Shown here one piece after another: positions 24,774 through 39,363 of a stretch of DNA of 39,363 nucleotides. The translations under genes were made by a program, and so were the position numbers. Every line of letters starts with the position of its first letter. Within the stretch, counting starts at the first letter, position 1. This DNA is from Acanthamoeba sp. SK_2022b (lineage: Eukaryota > Discosea > Longamoebia > Acanthamoebidae): contig JANDJZ010000547.1 of the NCBI GenBank assembly GCA_027943245.1, positions 1-39,363 on the forward strand. Reading direction: 5' to 3'. The notes under the pieces are model-generated. The model searched no databases. It worked only from the letters and a program-made list of their open reading frames with translations, and was not told the origin of the DNA.

Positions 24774-26963
24774 ATGGATCTCTTGGAGTTCATGGAGGTC
24801 GAGGGGCGGGATGCGGACAGGCCTGGCCCTTCCGCCGCCACCGCGGCCCGCCGCAGCCGAAAGCGACGGCGCGAGCAACTCAGCGACAGCAGCGCGTCGG
24901 TCGCGGCCGCCATCGTCATCACGCACAGCGAGGACGAGGCGACGACAGCAGGCAAGGGCGGGGAAGAGCAGCTGGAGGAGCAGCAGACGGCCGTCCAGCA
25001 CACGACCGCGATCGCTCCGGATCAAGAGGAACCGGAGCGCATCGTTGAAGTGCTGCCGAGGCTGGTCGACTACCCCGACAGCGAAGGAGCCGATGTTGAT
25101 GTTGATGTTGAGGTTGAGGTTGATGTTGACGATGATAAAGACGACAAGGACGAAGACGAAGACGTCGACAGCGAAGCCACGGAGCTGCCGGATGGTAGCG
25201 GTCGAGAGGGAGAATCCGACGTGAAGGAGAACGACAGCGAGGAGAATGAAGCGGCGGAGGAGGAGGAGGACTCCCAGAACACGCAGAGCATGGACATGGA
25301 CGAGATCGCCGCCACCGGTGCTGCCTTGCCTCGCGACGAGGCGCCGCCCGGCGTGCCCGCCGTGGAGGCGGAGCGAAGCGATGACCGAAAGAACGAAGCG
25401 GAAGAAGAGAAGCACGACGAGCCGCCCCAGCCCAGAAAGAGCGAAGCGGAAGACACGACGGCCGGGCGAGTGGCGGGCGGCGTCGGCGACGGCGAACGGG
25501 CAAAGGGCGGCGACAAGGGCAAGCGGAGGCTGCCCAATTGGATGGTGCTCACGCCTACGCAGCTGAAGCAGGTCAGTCAGAGCAACAGCCACAAACCTCC
25601 ACATGTTGGCGCACGTGCCTGACACGGTCCATGATACACCAGGCGCAGGCGGAGAAGGAGAGGGAGATGAGGGAGAGCAAGGAAGTGCTCCGCGAGCAGG
25701 CGCTGCGCTACTTCGAGATCATGCAGGACAGCAGCGACACTCTGTCGAGCAGCGCCACCGACGACGACGGCGGCCAGTTGTCCGCGCCGGCGGATTCGGT
25801 CGTGCCGGCGCCCGCACGGAGCGACGTGCCGATCGTGCCGCGGCTCGGAGTTAAACCAGCGGCCACGACCGCGACGCCCACGGAGACAAGGGTAGTGGTC
25901 AGCGACACCGTGCGCTACACCGAGGTGTTCGCGCCCATCGAAGAGGGTCGAGTGGTCATCTTCGACTTGGAGACCTCGGGGTTCGGCGTTGAGGATAGGT
26001 GGGGGAATTCGGCTTTGGGTGCACGTGGGGGTGAAACACTTGGCGCCACAGTGACTGACCGCCTTCTGGGGGCGTGGTCAGCATCATCGAGATCGGGGCC
26101 GTGGAGTTGGTCGACGGGCAGCGCACCGGCATCGTGTTCCAGAGGTGCGCGAGTGCAACTTGCATTTATTTTTCATTATATAGTTTTATTATTAATTATC
26201 AACTCTCTTTGTTTGGTGCAGCTACGCCAGGGCGATGGGCACTATCAACCCGTATGCGTTCAAGGCACACTGCCTGTCTGAAGGTAGAATGCCCCACCGT
26301 GGTGGTGACCCCGCCATTGTCATGGCCGCGCACGATGCTCAACTCCTTGCCCAGAATTCCTGTCCTACCACCAGTCCATCGAGGTGGTGCTCACCAACTT
26401 CATGCGCTGGGTGGGCACTGCGCCACTCGTCGCGCACAACAGCCGGTACGCGTACACCGTGGCAGCCACCGCCGTTGGCTTGGCCTTGCCTTGCCTTGCC
26501 TTGCCTTTCAATTCCCATTTTAAATGCGTTGCTGGTTGCCCCCCCCCCAAAACAAAGGTTCGACATGCGCATGCTCTGCCAGGAGCTGCGTCGATGGGAC
26601 CTCCCCTTGCCCGACAACAAGGTCCAGTATTATTGTCGACTCCCACCTCCTCCTCCCTTTACAACTTCATCATCTTCATCTTCGTGTGCGGTTTGGGGGG
26701 GGGGGCAAGCAGGTCTTTTGCACGCTGCGGTACTACCGCGCCAAGCATCCGGGCATGGCGTACTCGCTGGACGACCTGGCCAGCCACTTCCGCATCGACC
26801 AGATCATCGAACGGTGCGCACGCATCGGGAGGTGTGGCGTGGTGTCGCCGTGTGTTGGTCATTGACCCCCAGCGCTCCCCCCCCCTGCAGGCGCACGCAC
26901 GGGGCGCTGGTGGATGCGGAGATATGTGCCCGAGTCTACCAGAAGTTTTTGGACGCCCTTTGA
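24774..26963 (+). CDS. DEDDh 3'-5' exonuclease-domain protein with long acidic N-terminus
   Basis: Eight exons: 24774-25571, 25643-25998, 26082-26144, 26222-26283, 26355-26445, 26558-26621, 26713-26813 and 26891-26963; 535 residues. The first ~300 residues are disordered and very acidic (runs such as DVDVDVEVEVDVDDDKD) with basic clusters (RRSRKRRREQ, KGKRR). The exonuclease fold occupies about 365-535: ExoI FDLETSGF, ExoII in HNSRFDMRML, and ExoIII RTHGALVDAEICARVY with the His and Asp of the DEDDh subclass. This is the DnaQ / DNA polymerase III epsilon-like fold (RNase T / TREX relatives). The substrate cannot be told from sequence. The frame is open to 24720 without an ATG, so an upstream exon may exist. 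It is divergent from VPS53 across 241 bp. Confidence 0.87.
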
Positions 26964-27230
26964 CAAGTTGGGCCCACCATGGCGAGTGCAACTGGGTCAA
27001 CTGGGATGATCAACACGGGCCACCGATCCCAGTAGCCAATGAGCTTGCAGTTGCCTCTGGAACAACTAAAGCGAATAGACAATATAGTTCGAACTGGTCA
27101 AAGTTGTCTGTTAGTGGCTACTGCGGCACACAACAACCAATCGGCGTGTTGCGGCAACAGGTTAAAAAGCTGTGCGGACCACTTCGCCACTTACTCTCAA
27201 CCTACTCTTACTCTCATACACTATAACACA

Positions 27231-27632
27231 ATGTACCGCCACACACCGATTGCCGTTCTGCTCGCCTTCTGCGCACTTCTTGCCGTGGTCATGGGTCAGG
27301 CCGACTACAGCTGCTCCTACAGCTACATCATGTACTCGTCGCCCGGCTGCGAAGGCTCTGTGCTCGACTGCGGAGTCACTTCCGATTCGGGTAACACCCT
27401 CGACGCGTGCTTCGACACGCGCATGGCCAGGACCACCTACTACACCCACGTAAACTGCACTACAAAGACTCTCACCCTCTACTCCAACTCGAGCTGCAGT
27501 GGCAGCCCCATCGCGTCCCTTTCCAACGACCATTGCTCGGACTTCAACGGGATGTCCATGCGCCTTTCCTTCCATACATACTTGTGCAACTCGGCGGCTG
27601 GCCTCCAGAACTGGCTTTCACTCCTCTTCTGA
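27231..27632 (+). CDS. Secreted cysteine-rich small protein
   Basis: A single-exon 133-residue frame. Residues 1-24 are a signal peptide (IAVLLAFCALLAVVMGQA, cleavage likely after QA). The mature part has eight Cys (in YSC, PGC, LDC, DAC, VNC, SSC, DHC and YLC) consistent with four disulfides, and N-glycosylation sequons at NCT and NSS. It is rich in Ser, Thr and Tyr. No known family is recognised; similar small secreted Cys-rich proteins are common lineage-specific gene products of amoebae. The longer upstream frame from 27039 lacks a signal and is probably 5' UTR. CCAAT boxes occur upstream near 27037 and 27138. Confidence 0.75.
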   Translation: MYRHTPIAVLLAFCALLAVVMGQADYSCSYSYIMYSSPGCEGSVLDCGVTSDSGNTLDACFDTRMARTTYYTHVNCTTKTLTLYSNSSCSGSPIASLSNDHCSDFNGMSMRLSFHTYLCNSAAGLQNWLSLLF

Positions 27633-27805
27633 AAGTGATCGTCTTAATTAAAAAAAAGGTTTTCAAGGTGGTTCATGTAGGCTACCAGGCGCAACCTAGA
27701 CACCAAACTAGCGCCTCATAGAGACTAGCAAATATGGAGTTAAGCGGAGTTGCATTTGCTCGTTCACCTGAACAAGTGTTTGTTTTTTACATGTGACGAA
27801 GCTGC

Positions 27806-27811
27806 AATAAA
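27806..27811 (+). other. Candidate polyadenylation signal of the secreted protein gene
   Basis: AATAAA lies about 175 bp beyond the stop codon, in the 268-bp gap before the convergent acidic coiled-coil gene. Confidence 0.45.
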
Positions 27812-27900
27812 TATTCTCTTCGCAATCCAACGACCCACGTGTGGACAAGGCGCGTAGCCGAGTGGCGCCATCGGCTTCCTGGCTGCGCGCACCACGTCTC

Positions 27901-28529
27901 CTACTGCGTGTCGGACCGGCTGCGTCTGGTCCGCAGCATCTCTCTGACGAAGCTGATGCTACGGGTACGCGGCGTCATGTTCACCTGGGGCTCCTGGTCC
28001 TTGGCGGAGACCACCAGCTTCTGCTCGTGGGCCTTCGTGACCTCTTCTTGGGCTACATCTTCTTCCGTGCTGTCATCGGATTCCTTGTCCGTTACCTCGT
28101 CGTCGTCGCTCTCCACACTGTCGTCGCTCTCATCTTCGTCGACATAGTCCGAGTCATCTTCATCGTCTTCTTCGAGGTCTTCCTCAAGACGGCGAACTTC
28201 CTCCTCGAGCTTGCGGGCCTCCTCCTCGGCCATCTCGGCTTCGGCCTGCATGTCGCGCAGGTTCTTCTCCTGCTCCTTCATGAACCGAGGCGTGCTCAGC
28301 TCCATCGCCTTTCGCTCTACATATCAAGACATGTCAGCCAAACTGCTTCTTCACGATAACGGCGCACTACAGGAGCTCACGCGTGGAGGTGGAGGACCGT
28401 ACCGAGAGAGGGGAAGAGGAGGCTGGCGAGGACCATCCGCTGCTTCTCCTCAAAGGCGCGTCTGCGAAGCTCTGAGGGAGAGAGTGTGGCCGAGGTCACG
28501 TGAGAAGGAGTCGCGAGGGTAGTGGTCAT
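27901..28529 (-). CDS. Acidic coiled-coil protein
   Basis: Two exons, 28529-28403 and 28316-27901, joined through a GTACGG donor; 180 residues. A Met at 28661 in the same frame would add 44 residues. Exon 1 has SPSELRRRAFEEKQRMVLAS. Exon 2 begins a long coiled coil (MKEQEKNLRDMQAEAEMAEE, RKLEEEVRRLEEDLEE), passes into an Asp/Glu/Ser-rich stretch (DEDDSDYVDEDESDDS), and ends with basic SFVREMLRTRRSRSD. No domain is recognised. The composition suggests a nuclear or chaperone-like acidic protein, but this is only compositional inference. Confidence 0.6.
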
Positions 28530-28996
28530 GCTGGGGTGCGCCGGCGACTGTTTGCAGGCCTTCACGGTTGTGGTGTGTTTGGGTTGAGCTTTGCCTCGCT
28601 GCTTTTTAAAGGCCAACTTGTAAGCGCTGCACATGATTGGTGGACAGGTTGAGCAAGCCATTGGCGGTAAACTACGGCCGTCGCAGGTCGTGATGGAAAC
28701 AGATTGTTACCGCTTCCAAACTTGGCGTCGCCTGGCACCGGCTCGCCGCCAGGGAACTGAGGCTCACTGTACACGCGTACGTACGTACCACACTCCCGGT
28801 CCTGGCCAATGGCTTTCACATCTGCTGCAGCTGTTCGTCATGGCGGTGTCCCCATGTTGCGTTGTTGTTCGACCAAGTGCTTTTCTTTTGCGTGTTCAGG
28901 TCGTAGTCGAGCCGAGTCACATCACCAATACCCATGGGAGTAAGAGGTAAGATTTATTGTGAAAGAGGTCCACCACATCGCGGGTAGCGGGTCTCT
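28530..28996. other. Spacer between acidic coiled-coil gene and E3BP gene
   Basis: Both neighbours are on the minus strand. The stretch holds the possible 5' extension of the coiled-coil gene up to 28661 and otherwise promoter/3' UTR-like sequence, with no supported gene. Confidence 0.4.
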
Positions 28997-30409
28997 TCAG
29001 GCCATGAGCTCGGGGTTCTCCACGTAGCTCTGGAACGTGTGCAGAAGCCGTCCCGCCACGTCTGCCTCGATCGCTCTGTGTGTGTGTGTGTGTGTGTTGC
29101 ACATTGCGCGTGAGAACAACAACTAGAGAGCACGACACACGACAGCGAGTGCACTGAGCAGGTTAGCACCTGTTGTCGCACGAGAGGGTCACCGACACCA
29201 CGGTGGCCACCTTGGGCGGCGTCAGCGACGTCTCCTCCTCGTCCAAAACGATGTCTGCACGCCACACACGATAATATGAGTGTGCGCGCGCGCGTGCGTG
29301 TGTAGCGCGCGCGCGTGAGAGGGGGGGATTACCGTCAGCGTCGTCAAAGTGGGTGGGGGCCGACGACGTCGAGGAGGTCGAGGGGAGGACGACCTTCCTG
29401 CCCTCGCCCACGGCCAGGATGGCGCCCTGCGGCGGGTTGATCACCGCGCTGAACTCGCTGATGCCAAACATGCCCAGGTTCGACACGCTGTTGGTCGTGC
29501 GTCGACACCACGGCTCCGAGGGGTCAGTCACTCTCGAGTTGCGTGCCCCCCCCCCTCTCTCACACACACACACACAACTCGCCAATCATCTGCCAGCACC
29601 ACCATCGAGCGCGATAAAAGGCGACCAATGGCAAAACGAACCTGACGGTGCCGCCCTGGAACTCCTCGGGCTTGAGCTTGCCCTCGCGAGCTCGCGAGGC
29701 CAGCTCCTGTTGTTGTGTCCGGAGAATGCAAAGAATGCTCAGCGAGCCGCCAACAACGACGCGTGGCCCAGGCAATCATCGAGAGTGGAGAGGGAGGGGG
29801 GGGGGGCAACGAGCGTGTGCGTGTGTGCGTGTGTGCGTGTGTGCGTGTGTGCGGCGTCGTACGCGGATCTCCTTGGCGATGGTGGCGAGGCCCTTCTGGT
29901 GGGCGTTCTTGATGATGGGCGTGAGGAGGCCCTTGTCCGTCGCCACCGCGACGCTCACGTCCACGGAGTTGTACCTGTAAAACAGCAAAACGCGCGCGCG
30001 CCATGTCGTCACAAAATGGTGGCACGCGCGCGCGCGCGTGCGCCGAGGAGGCGGGGTACCTCCTGATGGACTCGCCGGCCCAGGAGGCGTTGGCTTCGGG
30101 CACGTCCCGCAGCGCGAGGGCGATGGCTCGCACGACAAAGTCGTTCACGCTCAGCTTCACGCCCTCCGCCTCTGCGATGAACACACACGACCGCACTCAG
30201 GACACTCTTACGCGCGTGTGCGTGTGCGCGTGCGTGTGCGCGAGTGTACCGTTGAGAATCTTGCGCACGTTGAGGAGGTTGTCGAGCCGGCATTCGGCGG
30301 AGAGGAAGTGGTGCGGGATGGTCGACTTGGACTCGGTCAGGCGCGACGCGATGATCTTGCGCACGTTCGAATTGGGCACGTCCTCATACTTGCCGCCCTT
30401 GGGCTGTGC

Positions 30410-30474
<65 letters not shown>

Positions 30475-31215
30475 CACAACACACACACACACACACGTAA
30501 GCACACAACACGCGAGCGCAAGGGAGAGGTGTGGGGTGATGATTACAGGGACCAAGGGCTGAGCCTGCTTGGGGGCAGCGGCGGCGCCAGCCGGCCTGAT
30601 CTCTGCAGCCATGGCGAGCGATTGGCGTGAGACCGTCGCGCAGGTGAAAGCGGGGGAGAGGAGAGGGAGGAGAAGGGGGAGGGGGAGTGACGCGTACGTT
30701 GGGCGATGGCAGCGAGCGGCGGCTGTTCGCCCTTGAGGAAGGCCAGCACGTCCGACTTGAGGATGCGGCCCTTGGGACCGGAGCCCTTGATGACCGTCTG
30801 GGCGTTCTTGATGCCATTGTTGGCCACGAGGGCAGCCACGGCAGGCGAGAGCGCCGTCTCGTACCTTTTGCCAAACATTATTTTAAATAATAAATTTAAA
30901 AAAATAAATAAAGATTATTATAATTAAAATGCAATGAATAGAGAAGATATTAGATGGAGGGGAGGGGGAAATGGGGAAGACGGTACCGGTAGGGTTCATC
31001 CGGGTAGGGCTTCGTGGAGACGCCGCGGCGAGTGCTCAGCCTGGGGAGGCTTCCGACTGCGACATTAATGGAGTGTGAACAACAAATATACTTCTGCCAG
31101 AATAAGCAGTGTATGGCTTGTGAGAGAGTGAACCGGTGAACGTGGAGCCGCGCAGGCCAGCGGTAGCCGTATGTCTGATCTGGAAGCCCACAATCGCACG
31201 ATTCGCCGCCTTCAT
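28997..31215 (-). CDS. Pyruvate dehydrogenase E3-binding protein / E2-like, lipoyl domain absent
   Basis: Eleven exons: 31215-31092, 31056-30987, 30864-30698, 30602-30547, 30403-30250, 30171-30060, 29974-29863, 29706-29642, 29487-29333, 29254-29170 and 29075-28997; 392 residues. An Arg/Ser/Thr-rich leader ([20 protein letters not shown]) looks mitochondrial. The peripheral-subunit (E3) binding domain is at about 68-105 ([15 protein letters not shown] then [15 protein letters not shown]). An Ala/Pro linker leads to the acyltransferase core: [63 protein letters not shown]. The catalytic block, DHRxxDG in active E2, reads CDNRAIEAD, as in inactive E3BP/PDHX proteins, so a structural E3-docking role in the pyruvate dehydrogenase complex is likely. 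No lipoyl domain (D-K-A motif) is present between leader and binding domain. Confidence 0.88.
30411..30496. repeat. (AC)n microsatellite in E3BP gene intron
   Basis: An imperfect 86-bp AC array running up to the TTGCACAG acceptor of the exon starting at 30403 on the minus strand; read as (UG)n in the transcript. Confidence 0.95.
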
Positions 31216-31477
31216 TCCTCCAATCGAGTCCAATCTCTCTCACGAAATGCGTAGAAGCGATTTTATGCTGCTTACGATTTCTTCGTATACGCAAGAAATT
31301 AAATAAAAAAACAAAAAGAAATGGAACACATTTTATTCGGTGCTAATTCGGGCGCTGTAGATTTTTGCTTCCTGCATCCGCCACGACGTGCATCTGAAGG
31401 GATTCAGCAACCAAGGTTCGTCTCCGCCTCTGGCCTTATTCGACAGGCTTGTTTAATCCAAAACCTTGTGTAAATCA
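31216..31477. promoter_or_regulatory. Divergent promoter region shared by E3BP and PTPA genes
   Basis: A 262-bp gap lies between the two start codons. It has an AT-rich core around 31297-31335 and no other gene. Sharing of control elements is inferred from spacing only. Confidence 0.4.
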
Positions 31478-33670
31478 ATGGATGAATGGCCGAAGCAGAT
31501 GGCAGAAGACAAGAAGGCGAGCTCTCCGTTCGTGCTGTTCTCAGCGTCCCCGCATGTAGGTTCGACGAGCGGCTGCTCGGGCGAGAGCCATCTGCAGGTT
31601 TCCCCCTCTTCCATCTCCACTGCACCTTTGCGTGTAGCGTGTAGCGTGTAGTGCCTTTTCTCCCATCGTCTTGTTCACGTGTGTGCCGCGCCTGCTGTGT
31701 GCCGCGCCGGCGTCGTGTGGTGTGTGTACGAGGACAGTCGCAGTCCGTGGCCAACACGGCCGAGTTCAAGCAGCTGGCCGAGCGGCTGGCCTCCGCCAAG
31801 CCGCCGCCGCTCGCGCCCGACCACCAGTTCCGCGTCCCCGCCAAGACCATCCGCACCTACGCCGCCCTCAAGGACTTCCAGTCCTCGCAGGTCTGCTCTC
31901 TCTCTCTCTCTCTCACCTCCCCCGCGCCGCACACGCATTCCGCGCATTCCACACACACACACACACGTGTTTGTGACCCAAAATGGGCTCGCGATAGGCC
32001 TACGACCAGTTCCTCGGGTTCGTGTTCCGTCTGAACGAGAGCGTCAGGGGCAAGGCCCTCTCTGCCGAGTGCCACGTGTCGCCGGTAACCCGTTTCCCCC
32101 CCCCCCATGCTCTCGCGCTCGGTTCTTCCCGGGTTTCACTCACGCGCGCGCGCGATTGCTGCGATTCGATGCCACCAGGCGGTGGAGCGCATGGTGGACG
32201 TGCTGCGAACGATGCAGTCGTGGGTGAGCGAGATACCGCCTCACCCCCACCGGACGCGGTAAGCCCGATCTCGTCGACATGTTGTCGTGTGGATCGAACC
32301 ACTCTGTGTTGAGCTACGGTGATCGTCGTGGTCGCGCGCGCGCGTGTGTCATGCGTGCGTGCGTGCGTGTGCTCAGGTTCGGCAACGAGGCCTTTGTGAC
32401 GTGGTACGACAAAATGGCGGCCGACTTGCCGTCGGTCATGCAGCACGCGCTGCTGGCGCCGCCCGCGGAGGCCGCCGCCGACGAGACCGCAAAGCAACGA
32501 CACGCGCTGATGATCGGTCCCCCTCTCCCCTCCTCTCTCCCCCCGGCGTCTGCTGGCGTGTGACGTGGCATGACGTGGCGATCAGCTGACATACGAGTAT
32601 GTCGACACGCAGTCGAGGTGTCGACCTATCTCGTCAACGCCGTCGGCGACCGATCGCGCATCGACTACGGCACCGGCCACGAGGCCCACTTTGTCGCGTG
32701 GATGTACTGTCGACAACATTCACAAGCACGCCAAGCACGCAAATCGCTGACATTCCTTCTTGCGCGTGTGTGCGCGCGCGCGCGCGTGCGCGTGCGCAGG
32801 TATTGCATCGAGCGGCTGGGGCTCGTGGGGCCGGCCGACTACGCGGCGCTGGTGCTGCGCGTGTTCCGGGCCTACCTGGCCCTCATGCGGGCCCTGCAGG
32901 AGACCTACTGGCTCGAGCCCGCCGGGTCGCAGGGCGTCTGGGGCCTCGACGACTACCACTTCCTCCCCTTCCTCTGGGGCTCTGCCCAACTCATCGGTCC
33001 GCCACACGACACACACGACACACACACGACACACACGGTCTGATGCATGAAAGCACGCGCGCGCGCGCGCGCAGATCACAAATACGTGCGGCCGCGGGCG
33101 ATCAGGACGGAGGAGATCGTGGAGAGCCTGGCGGACGAGTACATGTACCTGGCGTGCATCAGGTTCATCAACAAGGTCAAGACGGGCTCGCTCGTGGAGC
33201 ACAGCCCCATGCTGGTCGACATCAGCGGCGTGCGGACCTGGGCCAAGGTCAACGAGGGCATGATCCGCATGTACCGCGTGCGTGTCTCCCCCCCTCCCCC
33301 ATTTGCCTGCGTGGCGTGCTGACGTGGCGTGTGCTGACGTGGCGTGTGCTGACGTGGCGTGATGCGATAGGCGGCGCTGTTGGGCAAGTATCCGGTGATG
33401 CAACACTTCCTGTTCGGTTCGCTCCTGTCGTTCGAGTCCGAGCACGCGCCCGCGGACGACGAGGAGGAGGCGGAGGGACACGCGGGACACGAGCACGGGA
33501 CGGGCTTCAGCGCGTGCGGCTGCGTGGCGCGGGTGCCGTCGGCCATCGCCTCGAAGCAGCTCTCCCTCAACCCGTCGGCGTCGTCCTCCGCCCAGCCGTC
33601 GTCCGCCTTCTCCGACTCTCTGCCCCTCTCCCCTCGCTCTGCCAAGTCCCATTTCTTCCCGCTCGACTAA
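31478..33670 (+). CDS. PTPA: Serine/threonine phosphatase 2A activator (PTPA), peptidyl-prolyl isomerase-like
   Basis: Nine exons: 31478-31555, 31744-31890, 31998-32084, 32179-32258, 32377-32516, 32613-32703, 32800-32996, 33075-33277 and 33371-33670; 440 residues. Family signatures are clear: RIDYGTGHEAHFVAWMYC, EPAGSQGVWGLDDYHFLPFL, EYMYLACIRFINKVKTG, HSPMLVDISGVRTWAKVN and PVMQHFLFGSLL. PTPA reactivates the PP2A catalytic subunit and assists its metal loading; its yeast homologues are Rrd1/Rrd2. The last ~75 residues form a non-conserved acidic then Ser-rich tail. Exon 1 is inferred from phase and could be replaced by another 5' exon. The exon starting at 32613 could instead begin at 32586, which is also in frame. 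Confidence 0.92.
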
Positions 33671-33803
33671 AAGAACACGCGTGCGTCAAACACCACGCGC
33701 GCGCGCCGGCCCGGCAAGTCGTTTTGTTTCATTTTCATTTTATTTTAAATATTTATATTGATTTATTTTTTTGTCATCTACTCGAGTAGTGAGTAGTAGG
33801 GGT

Positions 33804-34335
33804 TCACTGCTGTTGGGTGGTGGACGGGAGGGCTGCGAGCTGGGAGGTGAGATCGAACACCTCGGTCATGGGCGCCCACCAGTCGTCGGGCGCGGCCTCG
33901 GCCACCTTCTGCTGGAACGTGCGCATGAACTCGTCCCACTCGTTCGCCCTCGGCGTCAGCTCTGTATTATTACAAAAATAATTATTATTTAACAATTCAA
34001 ATAAACAACTGAGGATTGAGGAGATGGCGCGTACGGGTGTAGGTCTGGAAGTCGCGCTTGGGGTCAAAATCGTCAGGTGCCTGCAACAAAAGAGTAAAAT
34101 CAAGGGTAAGAATAAATGCGAGATTGGGCCGCTGTTCGTGAGGGGTAGATAATGCGCTACCCACCTCGTAGTACATGAAGAGGTGTGTGCCAAGGAGGAA
34201 GATCTTCATCTTGGCGATGCCGATCTTGTGGAGGGCCTGCAACACCTCGGGATAGACCTTTGTATGCCACTCCACGTACGACGCGATCATCTGCGGATCA
34301 TCCTTGAGATCGAGCACCTGCGCAAACGACTTCAT
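33804..34335 (-). CDS. L-rhamnose mutarotase family protein (RhaM-like)
   Basis: Three exons, 34335-34165, 34080-34035 and 33961-33804, encode 124 residues. The sequence follows the RhaM/DUF718 pattern: KSFAQVLDLKDDP, EWHTKVYPEVLQALHKIGI, KIFLLGTHLFMYYEV, then WDEFMRTFQ and WWAPMTEVFDL. Family members interconvert alpha and beta anomers of L-rhamnose or L-fucose as small dimeric alpha/beta barrels. The conserved His (WH), Tyr-Tyr-Glu and double Trp are present. A short Ser/Thr/Gln tail follows. No other sugar gene is adjacent. It is convergent with PTPA across 133 bp. Confidence 0.85.
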
Positions 34336-34497
34336 CTCCTCTTCCTTGCCTCAGCAACCTCCTCTACTCGCGAACACAACCAACGAACCTTGGCCCAAAA
34401 AGACAACACCACGCGCGGGCGCACACAAGAGAAACAGTGGAAGCTTCGCGAACAACACAAAACCAACCAACAAACCAAACGAGTGACGCCGCCATCT

Positions 34498-39249
<4,752 letters not shown>

Positions 39250-39363
39250 CTGCGCACGCGGGTTTAGGGGGGGGGGGCTCAGAGCTCAGAGAACCCGATT
39301 GGCCGATCTCTCTCCGCTCCACCCGCCAACGCGCCAATCGGAGTCGCGCACGCACGCACGCAC
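39250..39363. other. Partial intron at right window edge
   Basis: This is the 3' part of the HLTF intron preceding the first exon seen. It contains two CCAAT-type motifs (near 39296 and 39338) and a terminal CACG repeat. No coding sequence is seen. Confidence 0.5.

Noticed and set aside
28562..28819. Separate minus-strand gene upstream of the acidic coiled-coil protein
   Set aside because: No domain, no clear splice or start context, and it overlaps the possible 5' extension of the neighbouring gene.
29333..30403. Active dihydrolipoyl acyltransferase (true E2)
   Set aside because: The essential His of DHRxxDG is Asn and the DG is replaced, and there is no lipoyl domain, so an E3BP-like role fits better.
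31651..31743. PTPA start within the exon containing SVANTAEFK
   Set aside because: No ATG is present in that frame; the upstream ATG at 31478 with a phase-0 intron gives a plausible first exon.

Overview
This is a eukaryotic nuclear window with intron-rich genes. Exons are GC- and CpG-rich, introns are short (about 60-350 bp), and intergenic spaces are short (often 130-300 bp). Many introns carry long (CA)n/(TG)n arrays or are abruptly AT-rich. Gene content (GARP subunit VPS53, HLTF/Rad5-type SNF2-RING ATPase, PP2A activator PTPA, a pyruvate dehydrogenase E3BP/PDHX homologue, KCTD-like BTB, ANK-SPRY) and the compact GC-rich architecture suggest a free-living protist, perhaps an Acanthamoeba-like amoebozoan. 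That placement is inference; no rRNA or other species marker lies in the window. No tRNA, rRNA, CRISPR or operon was seen.

Layout. 1-3942 (minus): a 15-exon ankyrin-SPRY-ankyrin gene running off the left edge. About 3957-11400: a CpG-poor transposon island. It holds a degenerate Ty1/copia LTR element (4241-8738, plus strand) nested in an older minus-strand coding sequence, and the 5' end of a second copia-type element in the opposite orientation (about 11079 down to 10390). 11418-12724 (plus): a C2-domain protein with a PQQGY minisatellite. 13264-14814: a HEAT-like small protein and two small membrane proteins. 15177-16672 (plus): a zinc alcohol dehydrogenase. 16888-19381 (minus): a BTB protein with a MATH-like C-terminus. 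19671-24532 (minus): VPS53 in 22 exons. 24774-26963 (plus): a DEDDh exonuclease with an acidic N-terminus. 27231-27632 (plus): a secreted Cys-rich protein. 27901-28529 (minus): an acidic coiled-coil protein. 28997-31215 (minus): an E3BP/PDHX-like protein without a lipoyl domain. 31478-33670 (plus): PTPA. 33804-34335 (minus): an L-rhamnose mutarotase family protein. 34498-39249 (minus): the HLTF homologue, whose N-terminal part lies beyond the right edge.

The genes do not form one pathway; this looks like an ordinary housekeeping neighbourhood interrupted by one transposon island. The most notable signals are these: (i) CA/TG swaps between the two LTRs, which point to methylation-driven CpG decay of the transposon; (ii) a half-tRNA-iMet primer site in two unrelated elements; (iii) a lipoyl-less pseudo-catalytic E3BP; (iv) GC-AG introns with a shared GCAC donor, inside a general bias to C at donor position +4; (v) a recurrent intronic TGTCGACA palindrome. 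Exon boundaries were set by hand from reading frame, splice sites and family similarity, and may be off by a base or two.
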